This document shows positions 36,975-45,801 of a stretch of 64,000 nt of DNA, piece by piece. Both the position numbers and the translations under genes were made by a program. The DNA is from Caulobacter sp. 73W (GTDB lineage: Bacteria; Pseudomonadota; Alphaproteobacteria; Caulobacterales; Caulobacteraceae). Every line of letters starts with the position of its first letter. The stretch's first letter is position 1. The stretch is taken from NCBI RefSeq assembly GCF_041021955.1, contig NZ_CP158375.1, positions 2,108,001-2,172,000 on the forward strand, read 5' to 3'. The notes under the pieces were generated by a model. That model saw only the letters and a list, made by a program, of their open reading frames with translations. It did no database searches and had not been told where the DNA came from.

Positions 36975-37447
36975 GCGACATCGATATTGAGGTCGAGGAC
37001 GAGGCTTGGTCGACGGCCCTCCCCGACGTTCAGGCCCTGGTGCTGCAAGCCGCCGAGGCCGCCCTGGCCAAGGCGGGCGAGGATGGGGCCTGCGTGGTGC
37101 TGCTGACCGACGACGCCTCGGTGCATGAGCTGAACGCCCGCTTCCGCGACCGCGACCAGCCCACCAACGTCCTGTCCTTCCCCGCGCCGGAAAATCCCGA
37201 GAACAGCCTGGGCGACATCTGCCTGGCCTTCGGGGTCTGCGAACGCGAGGCGATCGAGCAGGGCAAGCCTCTTGCGCATCACCTGCAACACCTGGTGGCG
37301 CATGGGGTGCTACATCTAGTAGGCTACGATCATCTGTCCGACGCGGAAGCCGAGGAGATGGAAGCCTTGGAGCGCGAAATCCTCGCGGGACTGGGCGTTC
37401 CGGACCCATACGCCGAGCGCGCCGACCCCTTGGGAACCCATGCCTAG
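36971..37447 (+). CDS. ybeY: endoribonuclease/rRNA maturation factor YbeY
   Basis: Zinc-dependent protein needed for 16S rRNA 3'-end maturation and ribosome quality control. The 158-residue sequence holds the signature LVAHGVLHLVGYDHLSDAEAEEMEALE, i.e. H-x3-H-x5-H zinc ligands, near residues 112-140, and NVLSFPAP upstream. It overlaps ybeZ by 4 bases and corC by 8 bases. Confidence 0.95.
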   Translation: MSDIDIEVEDEAWSTALPDVQALVLQAAEAALAKAGEDGACVVLLTDDASVHELNARFRDRDQPTNVLSFPAPENPENSLGDICLAFGVCEREAIEQGKPLAHHLQHLVAHGVLHLVGYDHLSDAEAEEMEALEREILAGLGVPDPYAERADPLGTHA

Positions 37448-38336
37448 CGACGAGCCAAGTCAGCCGCCCGAAACCGCCGCGCGCAAAAGCCGGGGGGTTC
37501 GGGCGTTCCTGAGAAAGATGCGCCGCCGTCTGTCCGGCGAGAGCGATACGCGAGCCGGAGATTCCGTTATCGCGCACGACTCGTCCGCCGCCGACCTGGT
37601 GGATTCCGCCGAAGCCTTCCAATCCCTGCGGGTCCACGACGTGATGACCCCGCGGGCCGACATCGTCGCCGTGGACATCGCCACCACCTTCAGCGAGGTG
37701 CTGGCCCGCTTCGTCGAGGCCGAGCATTCGCGGATGCCGATCTATCGCGACACCCTCGACGATCCGGTGGGCTTTGTTCACGTCAAGGACGTGTTCAAGA
37801 TGCTGGCCGACGAGAGCAAGCGGCCGACGGCCGACCAGCCGGTCCTGCACCGCCTGCGCCGCGACATCCTCTATGTGCCGCCGTCCATGCGCGCCGCCGA
37901 CCTGCTGCTGCGCATGCAGACCAGCCGCATCCACATGGCCGTGGTCATCGACGAATTTGGCGGCGCCGACGGGCTGGTGACCATGGAAGACCTGGTCGAG
38001 GCCGTGGTCGGCGACATCGCCGACGAGCATGACGAGGCCCAGACCTCTGGCGTCCTGCAGCGCCCCGGCGGAGTGTTCGAGGCCGACGCCCGCGCGGCGC
38101 TGGAAGATCTTGAGGCCGCCATGGGTGTTGAGGACCTGGCGCCCGTCGATCTGGAAGAAGACATCGACACCGTCGCCGGCCTGGTCACCGCCATCGCCGG
38201 CCGGGTGCCGCAGCGGGGCGAGGTCATCGTCCATCCGGGCGGCTTCGACCTGGAAATCACCGACGCCGACCCTCGGCGGGTCAAGCGCGTGCGCATCCGG
38301 CCCGCCGTCCGGGTCGTCGAGTCCGCCGCCGAATGA
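37440..38336 (+). CDS. hemolysin/CorC-family CBS-domain protein
   Basis: A 298-residue cytoplasmic protein without membrane helices, equivalent to CorC/YbeX rather than to the DUF21 transporters. Two CBS domains run from about 65 to 185 (VMTPRADIVAVDI and HMAVVIDEFGGADGLVTMED), followed by a CorC_HlyC domain (about 205-285, VEDLAPVDLEEDIDTVAGLV). CorC homologues are linked to Mg/Co efflux or, in this gene order, to ribosome-associated functions of the ybeZ-ybeY operon; which applies is not known. Confidence 0.9.
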   Translation: MPSDEPSQPPETAARKSRGVRAFLRKMRRRLSGESDTRAGDSVIAHDSSAADLVDSAEAFQSLRVHDVMTPRADIVAVDIATTFSEVLARFVEAEHSRMPIYRDTLDDPVGFVHVKDVFKMLADESKRPTADQPVLHRLRRDILYVPPSMRAADLLLRMQTSRIHMAVVIDEFGGADGLVTMEDLVEAVVGDIADEHDEAQTSGVLQRPGGVFEADARAALEDLEAAMGVEDLAPVDLEEDIDTVAGLVTAIAGRVPQRGEVIVHPGGFDLEITDADPRRVKRVRIRPAVRVVESAAE

Positions 38337-39940
38337 TCCGCCGCGTCCAGGCTAAGGTCGCACCCCGCGTGCGGCAGGCCTGGCGCGCGCCATGGCTGGC
38401 GGCGAGCCTGTCCCTGGGGGCCGGCCTGGCCGCCGCCCTGGCCCATCCGCCGTTCGGGATCATTCCCGGCCTGCTGGGCTATGCGGTTCTGCTGAGAAAC
38501 ATCGACGGCGCCGATCAGAGCGCGCCGCTGTCCTCGGCCTTCTTTCGCGGCTGGCTGGCGGGGTTGGCCTATTTCGGCCTGAGCATCTGGTGGGTGGCCG
38601 AGGCGTTCCTGGTCAATCCGGCCCAGGCCTGGATGGCGCCTTTCGCCCCAACCCTGCTGGCGGCGGGGCTTGGTCTGTTCTGGGGTCTGGCGGCCCTGGT
38701 CTATCGCCGCTTCGCCCCGGCCGGCGCGCGGCGCGTCCTGGTCTTCGCCGGCGTGTTCGGCGCGGTCGAGTGGGTTCGCGGCCATATCCTGACCGGCTTT
38801 CCGTGGAATTTGCCCGGCCAAAGCTGGGAGGCTGGCTCCTATCCCTCCCAGGCCGCCGCCCTGTTCGGCCCCTATGGCCTGACCTGGGTGACCCTGGCTG
38901 TGGCCGCCAGTTTCGCCGTCGCCTTCGAAGGGCGGCGCGGCCGCATCGCGACGGCGGCGGGCCTGACCGCTCTGGCGGCGCTCTATGGATGGGGCGGCTG
39001 GCGGGTTCAGCACGCGGCGCCCACCGCCCCCCACGCACCGATGGTCCGCATCGTCCAGGCCGACGTGCGGCAGGCCGTGAAGTATGACGCCGGCGCCTTC
39101 GCCGACATCGTCGACCGCCATATCCGCCTGACCCGCCAGCCGGCGGCGCGGCGTCCCGACGTGATCGTCTGGCCCGAAGGCGCCATTCCCGACGCCGCCG
39201 ACTCCTATCTGGCGCACGGGACCTGGACGCGCGAAGCGATCCAGGAGGCCTTGAAGCCGGGGCAGAACCTGATCCTCGGCGCCTATCGGATCGATGGCCC
39301 GGTCGACAAGCCGATCTACTACAACAGCCTGATCACCTTGCGCCGGACGACGGGGCTGGAGGTGACGGGGATCTATGACAAGCACCGCCTGACCCCGTTC
39401 GGCGAGTACCTGCCCCTGGAAAGCTGGGCCGAGCGCGTCGGCCTCAAGCAGATGGTCCAGGTCGGCGACGGCTTCACCCCGGGGCCGACGCCCCGCCCGC
39501 TCGAGCCGGTCGGGCTTTTCCGCATCCAGCCGCTGATTTGCTACGAGAGCCTGTTCCCCGGCTTCACCCAGGCTGGCGACGATGCGACCCGGCCGAGGGC
39601 GATCGTCAATATTTCCAACGACGCCTGGTTCGGGGTTACCTCCGGGCCGCTTCAGCACCTGAACCTGGCCAGCTACCGGGCGATCGAGACGGGGACGCCG
39701 ATGATCCGGGCCACGCCCACGGGCGTTTCGGCCATGATCGACGCCTATGGACGGATCGTGCCGGGAGCACGGCTCGATCTGGGTCAATCCGGTGTCGTAG
39801 ATGCAGCACTGCCAGCGTTGGCGCCTAAAACTGTATACGGTCGGGTTGGCGACGGAACTTTTGCCGCTATGCTCCTAATCTCTTTGGGGGCTGCGTCGCG
39901 CCGCAAGCAGGCGTCGCCCTTGAAAAGCAAAGTTATTTGA
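38333..39940 (+). CDS. lnt: apolipoprotein N-acyltransferase Lnt
   Basis: Inner-membrane enzyme that N-acylates the lipoprotein N-terminal Cys. The 535-residue protein has several N-terminal membrane helices (about 20-215) and a nitrilase domain whose catalytic Glu-Lys-Cys residues are in VWPEGAIPD, YDKHRLTPFGEYLPLE and PLICYESLFPG. GFPWNLPGQSW is a family marker. The start overlaps the corC stop. Its last codons contain the AT-rich motif CAAAGTTATTTG, which resembles the palindrome upstream of metK. Confidence 0.96.
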   Translation: MIRRVQAKVAPRVRQAWRAPWLAASLSLGAGLAAALAHPPFGIIPGLLGYAVLLRNIDGADQSAPLSSAFFRGWLAGLAYFGLSIWWVAEAFLVNPAQAWMAPFAPTLLAAGLGLFWGLAALVYRRFAPAGARRVLVFAGVFGAVEWVRGHILTGFPWNLPGQSWEAGSYPSQAAALFGPYGLTWVTLAVAASFAVAFEGRRGRIATAAGLTALAALYGWGGWRVQHAAPTAPHAPMVRIVQADVRQAVKYDAGAFADIVDRHIRLTRQPAARRPDVIVWPEGAIPDAADSYLAHGTWTREAIQEALKPGQNLILGAYRIDGPVDKPIYYNSLITLRRTTGLEVTGIYDKHRLTPFGEYLPLESWAERVGLKQMVQVGDGFTPGPTPRPLEPVGLFRIQPLICYESLFPGFTQAGDDATRPRAIVNISNDAWFGVTSGPLQHLNLASYRAIETGTPMIRATPTGVSAMIDAYGRIVPGARLDLGQSGVVDAALPALAPKTVYGRVGDGTFAAMLLISLGAASRRKQASPLKSKVI

Positions 39941-39980
39941 GCGCATACCCACGCAACGATATCGGTCAGTCAGGGCAGGA

Positions 39981-40418
39981 ATGGACGAGAATAGCGACGT
40001 AGAACGGTCGCCCAATCCTATTGACGTCCATGTCGGCGCTAGGATCCGGCTGCGACGCCGCTCGCTGGGCATCAGCCAGGAGCGGTTGGCCGAAGATCTT
40101 GGCCTGACCTTTCAGCAAGTTCAGAAGTACGAGCGCGGCGCCAACCGCGTCAGCGCTTCCAAGCTCTATGAGATCGCGCGCAGCCTGCAGATCTCGGTGA
40201 CCTTCTTCTTCGACGATCTGGCCGATCCCAGCGAGGGGCGCAGCGCCGGTTTCGCCGAAGACACGGCCAATCCCTTCGCCAACACCTTCTTGATGACTCC
40301 CGAGGGCCTGGAGCTGGCGGAGCTGTTCCCCAAGATCCGCCGCCCGCGCGTGCGCCGCCGAATCCTGGAGCTGGTCCGCTCCATGGCGGACGAAGAGGAA
40401 GATGAACTCCTCGCCTGA
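39981..40418 (+). CDS. XRE-family transcriptional regulator
   Basis: A 145-residue Cro/CI-type regulator. The helix-turn-helix occupies residues about 18-72 (ARIRLRRRSLGISQERLAEDLGLTFQQVQKYERGANRVSA region, quoted in part: GISQERLAEDLGLTFQQ); the C-terminal half has no recognised domain and ends in an acidic tail (DEEEDELLA). Its conserved place between lnt and metK in Alphaproteobacteria suggests a role in methionine/SAM or envelope control, but no target is established. A shared AT-rich motif before this gene and before metK hints at autoregulation. Confidence 0.85.
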   Translation: MDENSDVERSPNPIDVHVGARIRLRRRSLGISQERLAEDLGLTFQQVQKYERGANRVSASKLYEIARSLQISVTFFFDDLADPSEGRSAGFAEDTANPFANTFLMTPEGLELAELFPKIRRPRVRRRILELVRSMADEEEDELLA

Positions 40419-40433
40419 CGCCTTGCGCGGGAC

Positions 40434-40449
40434 ATAAAGTTATCTTTAT
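40434..40449. promoter_or_regulatory. AT-rich palindrome upstream of metK
   Basis: ATAAAG-TTAT-CTTTAT is a perfect 6-bp inverted repeat in an otherwise GC-rich sequence, overlapping the probable metK -10 region (TTGCGC at 40423, TTATAG at 40446). It may be an operator, possibly for the XRE protein encoded just upstream. Confidence 0.35.
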
Positions 40450-40464
40450 AGGTTCTGGATTATC

Positions 40465-40495
40465 ACCGTGGGCTTCCACGGTACCGTCTGGAGGC
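40465..40495 (+). promoter_or_regulatory. metK leader hairpin with loop complementary to its ribosome site
   Basis: ACCGTGG (40465-40471) and CCACGGT (40476-40482) form a perfect 7-bp hairpin. GCTTCC (40472-40477), in and beside the loop, is complementary (one G-U pair) to GGAGGC (40490-40495), the ribosome binding site of metK. Hairpin plus anti-Shine-Dalgarno pairing is the layout of the small SAM/SAH pseudoknot riboswitches found before metK in some Alphaproteobacteria, but loop size and spacers differ, so homology is not claimed. Confidence 0.35.
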
Positions 40496-40500
40496 GTCAC

Positions 40501-41724
40501 TTGGCCCGTTCATCCTACATCTTCACCAGCGAAAGCGTTTCCGAAGGCCACCCGGACAAGGTCGCCGACCGGATCAGCGACACCGTGGTGGACGCGTTCC
40601 TGACGGCCGACCCCGAGGCGCGCGTCGCCTGCGAAACCCTGGTGACCACCAACCGCATCGTCCTGGCGGGCGAAGTGCGCGCCGGCGCGCCGGGCGGCGA
40701 CAAGGCGGCCAACAAGGCCCTGACCAAGGACATCATCAAGTCCCTGGAGCCCAAGGTTCGCGCCGCCATTAAGGACATCGGCTACGAGCAGAAGGGCTTC
40801 CACTGGGAGAAGGCCAAGTACGCCTGCTACCTGCACGGCCAGTCGGCGCACATCGCCCAGGGCGTGGACTCGACCGACAAGAAGGATGAGGGCGCCGGCG
40901 ACCAGGGTATTATGTTCGGCTACGCCAGCACCGAGACCCCGGAACTGATGCCGGCCACCCTGCAGTACAGCCACAACATCCTGCGCCGTCTGGCCGAGCT
41001 GCGCCACAGCGGCGAGCTGAGCGAGCTGGAGCCCGACGCCAAGAGCCAGGTGACCCTGGAGTATGACGGGAACGGCAAGCCGGTCCGCGTCGTCTCCATC
41101 GTCGTGTCGCACCAGCACAAGAAGAAGATCGACGGCAAGACCGCCACCAGCAAGCGCGTCCTCGACCTGATCAAGCCGCACATCCTGCCGGTCTTCCCGG
41201 AAGGCCTGATCACCAAGAAGACCCAGTGGCTGGTCAACCCGACCGGCCGCTTCGAGATCGGCGGCCCGGACGGCGACGCCGGCATCACTGGCCGCAAGAT
41301 CATCGTCGACACCTACGGCGGCGCGGCTCCGCACGGCGGCGGCGCGTTCTCGGGCAAGGATCCGACCAAGGTCGATCGCTCGGCCGCCTATGCCTGCCGC
41401 TACCTGGCCAAGAACGTTGTCGCGGCCGGCCTGGCCGACCGCTGCACTATCCAGATCGCCTACGCCATCGGCGTGGCCCAGCCGGTCTCGTTCCACGTGG
41501 ACCTGCATGGCACGGGCAAGGTCGATCCGGCCGAGCTGGAACGCGTCCTGCCGCAGCTGATCGGCGGCGCCACCCCGCGCGCCATCCGCGAGCACCTGGG
41601 CCTGAACAAGCCGATCTACGCCCGCACCGCGGCCTACGGCCACTTCGGCCGCACCCCGGACAACGACGGCGGCTTCTCCTGGGAGAAGACCGACCTGGCC
41701 GACGAGCTGAAACGCCTCGCCTAA
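40501..41724 (+). CDS. metK: S-adenosylmethionine synthetase
   Basis: Makes SAM from methionine and ATP. The start is TTG 40501, 6 bases after GGAGG, because it gives the family N-terminus [22 protein letters not shown]; the frame is open 11 codons further up but without a ribosome site. The 407-residue protein carries the signatures [12 protein letters not shown] (about residue 130) and [19 protein letters not shown] (about 280). In Alphaproteobacteria it usually ends this conserved gene run. The stop region contains a 9-bp direct repeat shared with the convergent gene's stop. Confidence 0.97.
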   Translation: MARSSYIFTSESVSEGHPDKVADRISDTVVDAFLTADPEARVACETLVTTNRIVLAGEVRAGAPGGDKAANKALTKDIIKSLEPKVRAAIKDIGYEQKGFHWEKAKYACYLHGQSAHIAQGVDSTDKKDEGAGDQGIMFGYASTETPELMPATLQYSHNILRRLAELRHSGELSELEPDAKSQVTLEYDGNGKPVRVVSIVVSHQHKKKIDGKTATSKRVLDLIKPHILPVFPEGLITKKTQWLVNPTGRFEIGGPDGDAGITGRKIIVDTYGGAAPHGGGAFSGKDPTKVDRSAAYACRYLAKNVVAAGLADRCTIQIAYAIGVAQPVSFHVDLHGTGKVDPAELERVLPQLIGGATPRAIREHLGLNKPIYARTAAYGHFGRTPDNDGGFSWEKTDLADELKRLA

Positions 41725-41736
41725 GGCGTTTCGGGC

Positions 41737-42132
41737 CTAAGGCTTGACGAACCCCTCCGCGCGCAGGGCCACACGGCCGGCGCGCGGATCGCCTTCGAAG
41801 AACAGACCGCCTTCGGCGGTGGAGCCGCCCGGCACCACGTCGAGCACGGCCTTGGCCGTCTCACCGTCGACCAGGGCGCCGGTCACATGCACGCCGGCGG
41901 CCGTCTCACCGCCCTCGTTGCGAACTTCGAACATGACCCGCCAGCCGCCCGGCGTCTGGACGGTCTCAAGGGCTGAGATCCTCAATATCGGCGGCTCGTG
42001 CTCTTTGCGGGCGTCGATCAGCACCAGGGCCAGCAGGGCCAAGGCCATCAGGCCGCCAATCCCTGACGACACCCATTCCAGGATCGGGATGTCTGGCGTC
42101 GGCGGCGCCTTCGGTTTCGCGCGTCTCGCCAT
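41737..42132 (-). CDS. TIGR02588-like small membrane-anchored protein
   Basis: A 131-residue protein from ATG 42132 (MARRAKPKAPPTPDIPILEW). One membrane helix (about residues 27-44, GLMALALLALVLI) is followed by an extracytoplasmic beta-rich domain (VMFEVRNEGGETAAGVHVTGAL), reminiscent of a CARDB-like fold. The coupled partner is a multi-pass membrane protein; the pair looks like the TIGR02587/TIGR02588 families that are found side by side. Function unknown. The start overlaps the partner's stop (TGATG). Confidence 0.7.
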   Translation of the reverse strand: MARRAKPKAPPTPDIPILEWVSSGIGGLMALALLALVLIDARKEHEPPILRISALETVQTPGGWRVMFEVRNEGGETAAGVHVTGALVDGETAKAVLDVVPGGSTAEGGLFFEGDPRAGRVALRAEGFVKP

Positions 42133-42962
42133 CAGAGCACCAGCCTCGCCGCCGCCGCCCCGATCGAGGCCGGCAAGCCGAGGACGATGGTCATCCGCGC
42201 CGCCATGGCCGCGTCCACGCCGTCCAGCCGCCCGAAGAACCACAGCACACCCAAGCTGACGCCCAGCGCCACGCCGTAGCCGGCCAGGGTGTAGTGCAGG
42301 AAGGTCACCATGTGCCCCGATCCCTCGCGCCGCTCATGCTGGCCGCGCAACTGGAGCGAATAGACCAGAAGGTGAAGCGCGGTCGCCGAGGCGACCACCA
42401 GCATCACCGTGTGGACTGCGGTCATCTTGTAGCCGATCAGCATCATCTCCTCGGTGGGCGCGACGTTGAAGCCGAAGAAAAGCGCGCCGGCGCCCATCAG
42501 AAAGAGTTCGCCAAAATAGCCCGCCTCGCGTTTTCGCCGGTCATCGCCATCTTCTGGAGCGGCCAGCTGATTGGCGGCCACCACGGCGCCCATTCCGGCC
42601 GGCACGGCGCAGACCGCAACGATCCCGGCGATCTCGCCGACGGTCATCTCCCGTCCGACGACGCCGAAGATCACCACCGCGGCCAAGGTGACGACGGCGC
42701 CGACGGCGAAGGCGGCAAGGGCGTCCAGGGCGTCGTCGAAGAGACCGGTCGTCCGCTCGAAACCCGAATAGTAGGAAACGCCCGTGATCAGGCCGAGGGC
42801 GAGCACGACCATCAGGGCCAGGCGATGACGGTCCATGTAGAGCCCGAAGCGCCACATCTCCTCCGTCATGAACAAAGGCAGGCTGAATAACAACGCGCCG
42901 CCCGCGGCGCGCGCCAGGGCCTGTGCGTAGCGAACTTCGGCGGCGAGGTTCTTGGGGGTCAT
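42132..42962 (-). CDS. TIGR02587-like integral membrane protein
   Basis: A 276-residue protein from ATG 42962 (MTPKNLAAEVRYAQALARAAGG) with about seven hydrophobic segments. Acidic pairs at the start or inside helices are distinctive: LFMTEEMWRFGLYMD and VAPTEEMMLIGYKM. The N-terminal start further upstream is less likely because the MTPKN version fits a membrane protein start. Function unknown; it is probably translated together with the TIGR02588-like gene. It is divergent from trmB. Confidence 0.7.
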   Translation of the reverse strand: MTPKNLAAEVRYAQALARAAGGALLFSLPLFMTEEMWRFGLYMDRHRLALMVVLALGLITGVSYYSGFERTTGLFDDALDALAAFAVGAVVTLAAVVIFGVVGREMTVGEIAGIVAVCAVPAGMGAVVAANQLAAPEDGDDRRKREAGYFGELFLMGAGALFFGFNVAPTEEMMLIGYKMTAVHTVMLVVASATALHLLVYSLQLRGQHERREGSGHMVTFLHYTLAGYGVALGVSLGVLWFFGRLDGVDAAMAARMTIVLGLPASIGAAAARLVL

Positions 42963-43033
42963 CGGCCGACTAACGCGCACGGCGACGCTTGGTGGCATGG
43001 CGGCGGGCCGGGAAAGGGGCTAAAGGGCGCGCC

Positions 43034-43717
43034 ATGCCCATCGCCCAGCAGCCTCACGGCCATCTTCGCTCCTTCGGACGCATCCAGGCCCGGCCGCTCA
43101 AGCCGCGCCAGGCGGCCCTGTTCGACACGCTCCTTCCCTCGATCGCCGTGCCGCAAGGCGCCTTCGATCCGCGCGCCTTGGCGCCCGAGGCCAAGCAGGT
43201 CTGGCTGGAGATCGGTTTCGGCGGCGGCGAGCACATGGCCGGCCAGGCCGCCCGCAACCCCGAAGCCCTGGTCATCGGGGCCGAGCCCTTCGTGAACGGC
43301 GTGGGCAGCGCCCTGCGTCACGTCGAGGAGCAAGGCCTCAAGAATGTGCGCCTTCACCATGGCGACGTGCGCGACATCATCGCCGGTCTGCCCGACCAGA
43401 GCCTGGACCGGGTGTTCATTATGTTTCCCGATCCCTGGCAGAAGGCCCGTCATCACAAGCGCCGCCTGATCCAGGACGATTTCCTGGCCGAACTGGCGCG
43501 GGTGATGAAGCCGGGCGCGCGGCTGCGCTTCGCCACCGACTGGGCGAACTATGCGGACTGGGCTCTGGAAAAAATTCTGGCCGGCGCTCTGTTCGCCTGG
43601 CCGGCGGAGCGGGCGGACGACTGGAGCATCGCTCCGGCCGACCACCTCACCACGCGGTACGAGGAAAAGAAGCTGGGCGACTGCGCGCCGGTCTTCCTCG
43701 ATTTCGTCAGGGCCTGA
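43034..43717 (+). CDS. trmB: tRNA (guanine-N7-)-methyltransferase TrmB
   Basis: Makes m7G46 in the tRNA variable loop. The 227-residue protein from ATG 43034 has the SAM site LEIGFGGGEHMAGQA (about residue 60), and the TrmB signature FIMFPDPWQKARHHKRRLIQ (about 140), with RFATDWANYADWALE near the C-terminus. The stop codon lies in the loop of a strong hairpin (43705-43729) facing the convergent ppa gene. Confidence 0.95.
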   Translation: MPIAQQPHGHLRSFGRIQARPLKPRQAALFDTLLPSIAVPQGAFDPRALAPEAKQVWLEIGFGGGEHMAGQAARNPEALVIGAEPFVNGVGSALRHVEEQGLKNVRLHHGDVRDIIAGLPDQSLDRVFIMFPDPWQKARHHKRRLIQDDFLAELARVMKPGARLRFATDWANYADWALEKILAGALFAWPAERADDWSIAPADHLTTRYEEKKLGDCAPVFLDFVRA

Positions 43718-43729
43718 GCGGCCCTGACG
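43705..43729. terminator. bidirectional hairpin between trmB and ppa
   Basis: CGTCAGGGCC and GGCCCTGACG form a perfect 10-bp stem around TGAGC, which contains the trmB stop. There is no long T-run on either side, so termination efficiency is uncertain, but the position between convergent genes fits. Confidence 0.5.
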
Positions 43730-43737
43730 CTTGGTCC

Positions 43738-44313
43738 TTAGTGCTCGCCGGCCTTTTCGAGGGTCGGATAAGCCTTTTCCGGGTCTTCGGCTTTGAACGC
43801 CTCGATCGACTTCATGATCAGGTCGGCCGCTTCATCAGCGTCGCCCCAACCGCCGATCGTGACCGACTTGCCCTTCTCCAGGTCCTTGTAGTGCTTGAAG
43901 AAGTGGGCGATCTGCTCGACCAGGATCGAGGGCAGTTCATCCCAGGATTTCACGCCCGTGTAGAACGGATGCAGCTTGTCTACCGGCACGGCGAGGATCT
44001 TTTCGTCGCCGCCGGCTTCGTCGGTCATCTTCAGCACGCCGATCGGACGGCAGCGGATCACCGCGCCCGGCACCACCGGGGTCTGGCTGACCACCATGAT
44101 GTCCATCGGATCGCCATCGTCGGCCAGGGTGTGCGGGATGAACCCGTAGTTGGCCGGGTAGTACATGGCGGTGTGCAGGAAGCGGTCGACGAAGATCGCG
44201 CCGGAGTCCTTGTCGAGCTCGTACTTCACCGGTTCGCCGCCCTGCGGGATTTCGATCACCGCATAAAGGTCGTGGGGCGGGTTCTTCCCGGTCGGGATCT
44301 TGGAGAGGTCCAT
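43738..44313 (-). CDS. ppa: inorganic pyrophosphatase (family I)
   Basis: Hydrolyses pyrophosphate to drive biosynthetic reactions. The 191-residue protein starts [21 protein letters not shown] at ATG 44313. Active-site motifs are [18 protein letters not shown], the family signature [10 protein letters not shown] (three catalytic Asp residues) and [18 protein letters not shown]. It is slightly longer than the E. coli enzyme at the C-terminus. A TATAAT -10 element lies 25 bp upstream. Confidence 0.96.
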   Translation of the reverse strand: MDLSKIPTGKNPPHDLYAVIEIPQGGEPVKYELDKDSGAIFVDRFLHTAMYYPANYGFIPHTLADDGDPMDIMVVSQTPVVPGAVIRCRPIGVLKMTDEAGGDEKILAVPVDKLHPFYTGVKSWDELPSILVEQIAHFFKHYKDLEKGKSVTIGGWGDADEAADLIMKSIEAFKAEDPEKAYPTLEKAGEH

Positions 44314-44337
44314 TTTTAGCGGCCGTCCATTGGGAGG

Positions 44338-44343
44338 ATTATA
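44338..44343 (-). promoter_or_regulatory. -10 element of ppa
   Basis: TATAAT on the minus strand, an exact -10 consensus, 25 bp upstream of the ppa start. The best upstream hexamer, TTACAG, is 20 bases away, further than ideal, so the -35 element is unclear. Confidence 0.4.
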
Positions 44344-44401
44344 AAGGCGGCGCCCCCTATGGACTGTAACGCGCCTGGGGAAAAGAGAGGTGCGACGCTT
44401 T

Positions 44402-45142
44402 TTACCTTGCGCCGCACACAGCACAGCAAGGATCGGGACCCACTTTCACCGTCCGGGCGGTCGCTGAAAGCCCGTCGTATATCAAAAGCCGGTCCTGCAA
44501 GGGGTCGCCGGCCTTGGTGATGACCTTCACCGCCTCCAGCGCCATCATCGAGCCGATCACCCCCGCCAGGGCGCCGACCACCCCGACAACGCTGCAGGTC
44601 TCGGCGTCCGGCGGAATCTCCGGCACTAGGCACTGGTAGCAGGGGCGGCCGCAGAAGACGCCCACCTGCCCGCTCCACCGGCCGATCGCCCCGGTCACCA
44701 GGGTCTTGCCCTGGGCCACACAGGCGGCGTTGACACAAAAACGGACAGCGAAATCGTCGGTGCCGTCCAGCACGAGGTCGTAGCCGGCGACCAGAGCCTC
44801 GGCGTTCTGCGCCGTCAGGGCGTGGGGGATCGGCTCGACCGCCACATGCGGGTTCAGAGCCAGCAGATGCTCGGCGGTCGCCAGCACCTTCTCGCGTCCC
44901 ACATCGGCGGCCGAATAGATCACCTGACGCTGCAGGTTGGACAGGGCGACGGTGTCGGCGTCCACCACGCCGAGGGTTCCCACTCCCGCCGCGGCCAGAT
45001 ATAGGGCCGCCGGCGCGCCGAGACCTCCCGCGCCGACCACCAGGACCCGGGCGGCCTTCAACGCCTGCTGCCCCTGGCCGCCGATTTCCCGCAGGACCAG
45101 GTGGCGGGCGTACCGCTCCACTTCCTCGGTCGAAAAGCCCAT
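44402..45142 (-). CDS. moeB: MoeB/ThiF-family adenylyltransferase
   Basis: E1-like enzyme that adenylates the C-terminus of a ubiquitin-fold sulfur carrier (MoaD or ThiS). The 246-residue protein from ATG 45142 opens [20 protein letters not shown], then has the nucleotide site [23 protein letters not shown], the activation motif [16 protein letters not shown] and two zinc-binding Cys pairs (CYQCL near 175; CCAVC at the C-terminus). No rhodanese domain is present. MoeB versus ThiF cannot be settled without context. hslV is divergent, 40 bp away. Confidence 0.9.
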   Translation of the reverse strand: MGFSTEEVERYARHLVLREIGGQGQQALKAARVLVVGAGGLGAPAALYLAAAGVGTLGVVDADTVALSNLQRQVIYSAADVGREKVLATAEHLLALNPHVAVEPIPHALTAQNAEALVAGYDLVLDGTDDFAVRFCVNAACVAQGKTLVTGAIGRWSGQVGVFCGRPCYQCLVPEIPPDAETCSVVGVVGALAGVIGSMMALEAVKVITKAGDPLQDRLLIYDGLSATARTVKVGPDPCCAVCGAR

Positions 45143-45182
45143 GTGCTTGACCTCTTCGGCTGCGCTCGCCACATCGGACGGC

Positions 45183-45734
45183 ATGAAAGCCGACGCTTCT
45201 ACATTTCCCGACTGGCACGGCACGACAATCCTGGCGGTTCGCAAGGATGGCCGGACCGTGATCGCCGGCGACGGACAGGTCTCCATGGGCCAGACCGTCG
45301 TCAAGGGCAACGCCCGCAAGGTCCGCATCCTGGCGGGCGGCAAGGTGATCGCCGGTTTCGCCGGCGCCACGGCCGACGCCTTCACCCTGATCGAGCGGCT
45401 GGAGACCAAGCTGGAGGCCCATCCGGGCCAGCTGGCTCGAGCCTGCGTCGAGCTGGCCAAGGACTGGCGCACCGACCGCTACCTGCGAAAGCTGGAGGCC
45501 ATGCTGCTCGTGGCGGACGCCGAGGCGATCTACACGGTCACCGGCGTGGGCGACGTGCTTGAGCCCGATCTGGGCGTCGCGGCCATCGGTTCGGGCGGCA
45601 ACTACGCCCTGGCGGCGGCCCGCGCCCTGATCGACCAGCCCCTATCGGCCGAAGAGATCGCCCGCAAGGCCATGGGCATCGCGGCCGACATCTGCGTCTA
45701 CACCAACGGCAACCTCACCGTGGAGACCCTGTAA
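45183..45734 (+). CDS. hslV: ATP-dependent protease peptidase subunit HslV
   Basis: Proteasome-like Thr protease that works with the HslU unfoldase. The 183-residue precursor has the processing site [21 protein letters not shown]: cleavage would expose the catalytic Thr. [18 protein letters not shown] and [26 protein letters not shown] are diagnostic. ATG 45183 gives a propeptide of about 12 residues. The gene is separated from hslU by a secreted NTF2-like protein gene, which is unusual. Confidence 0.95.
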   Translation: MKADASTFPDWHGTTILAVRKDGRTVIAGDGQVSMGQTVVKGNARKVRILAGGKVIAGFAGATADAFTLIERLETKLEAHPGQLARACVELAKDWRTDRYLRKLEAMLLVADAEAIYTVTGVGDVLEPDLGVAAIGSGGNYALAAARALIDQPLSAEEIARKAMGIAADICVYTNGNLTVETL

Positions 45735-45801
45735 GGCCTTACAGGGAATTCATGTAACGCCGGATGGCGAGCGGGCTATAGAAGCCGAAACCCAGTTTCG
45801 G

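Noticed and set aside
45146..45174. Possible sigma-32 promoter before hslV (CTTGACC ... CCACAT)
   Set aside because: Spacing of 16 and a poor -10 element, and transcription would begin at the hslV start codon; too weak to call.
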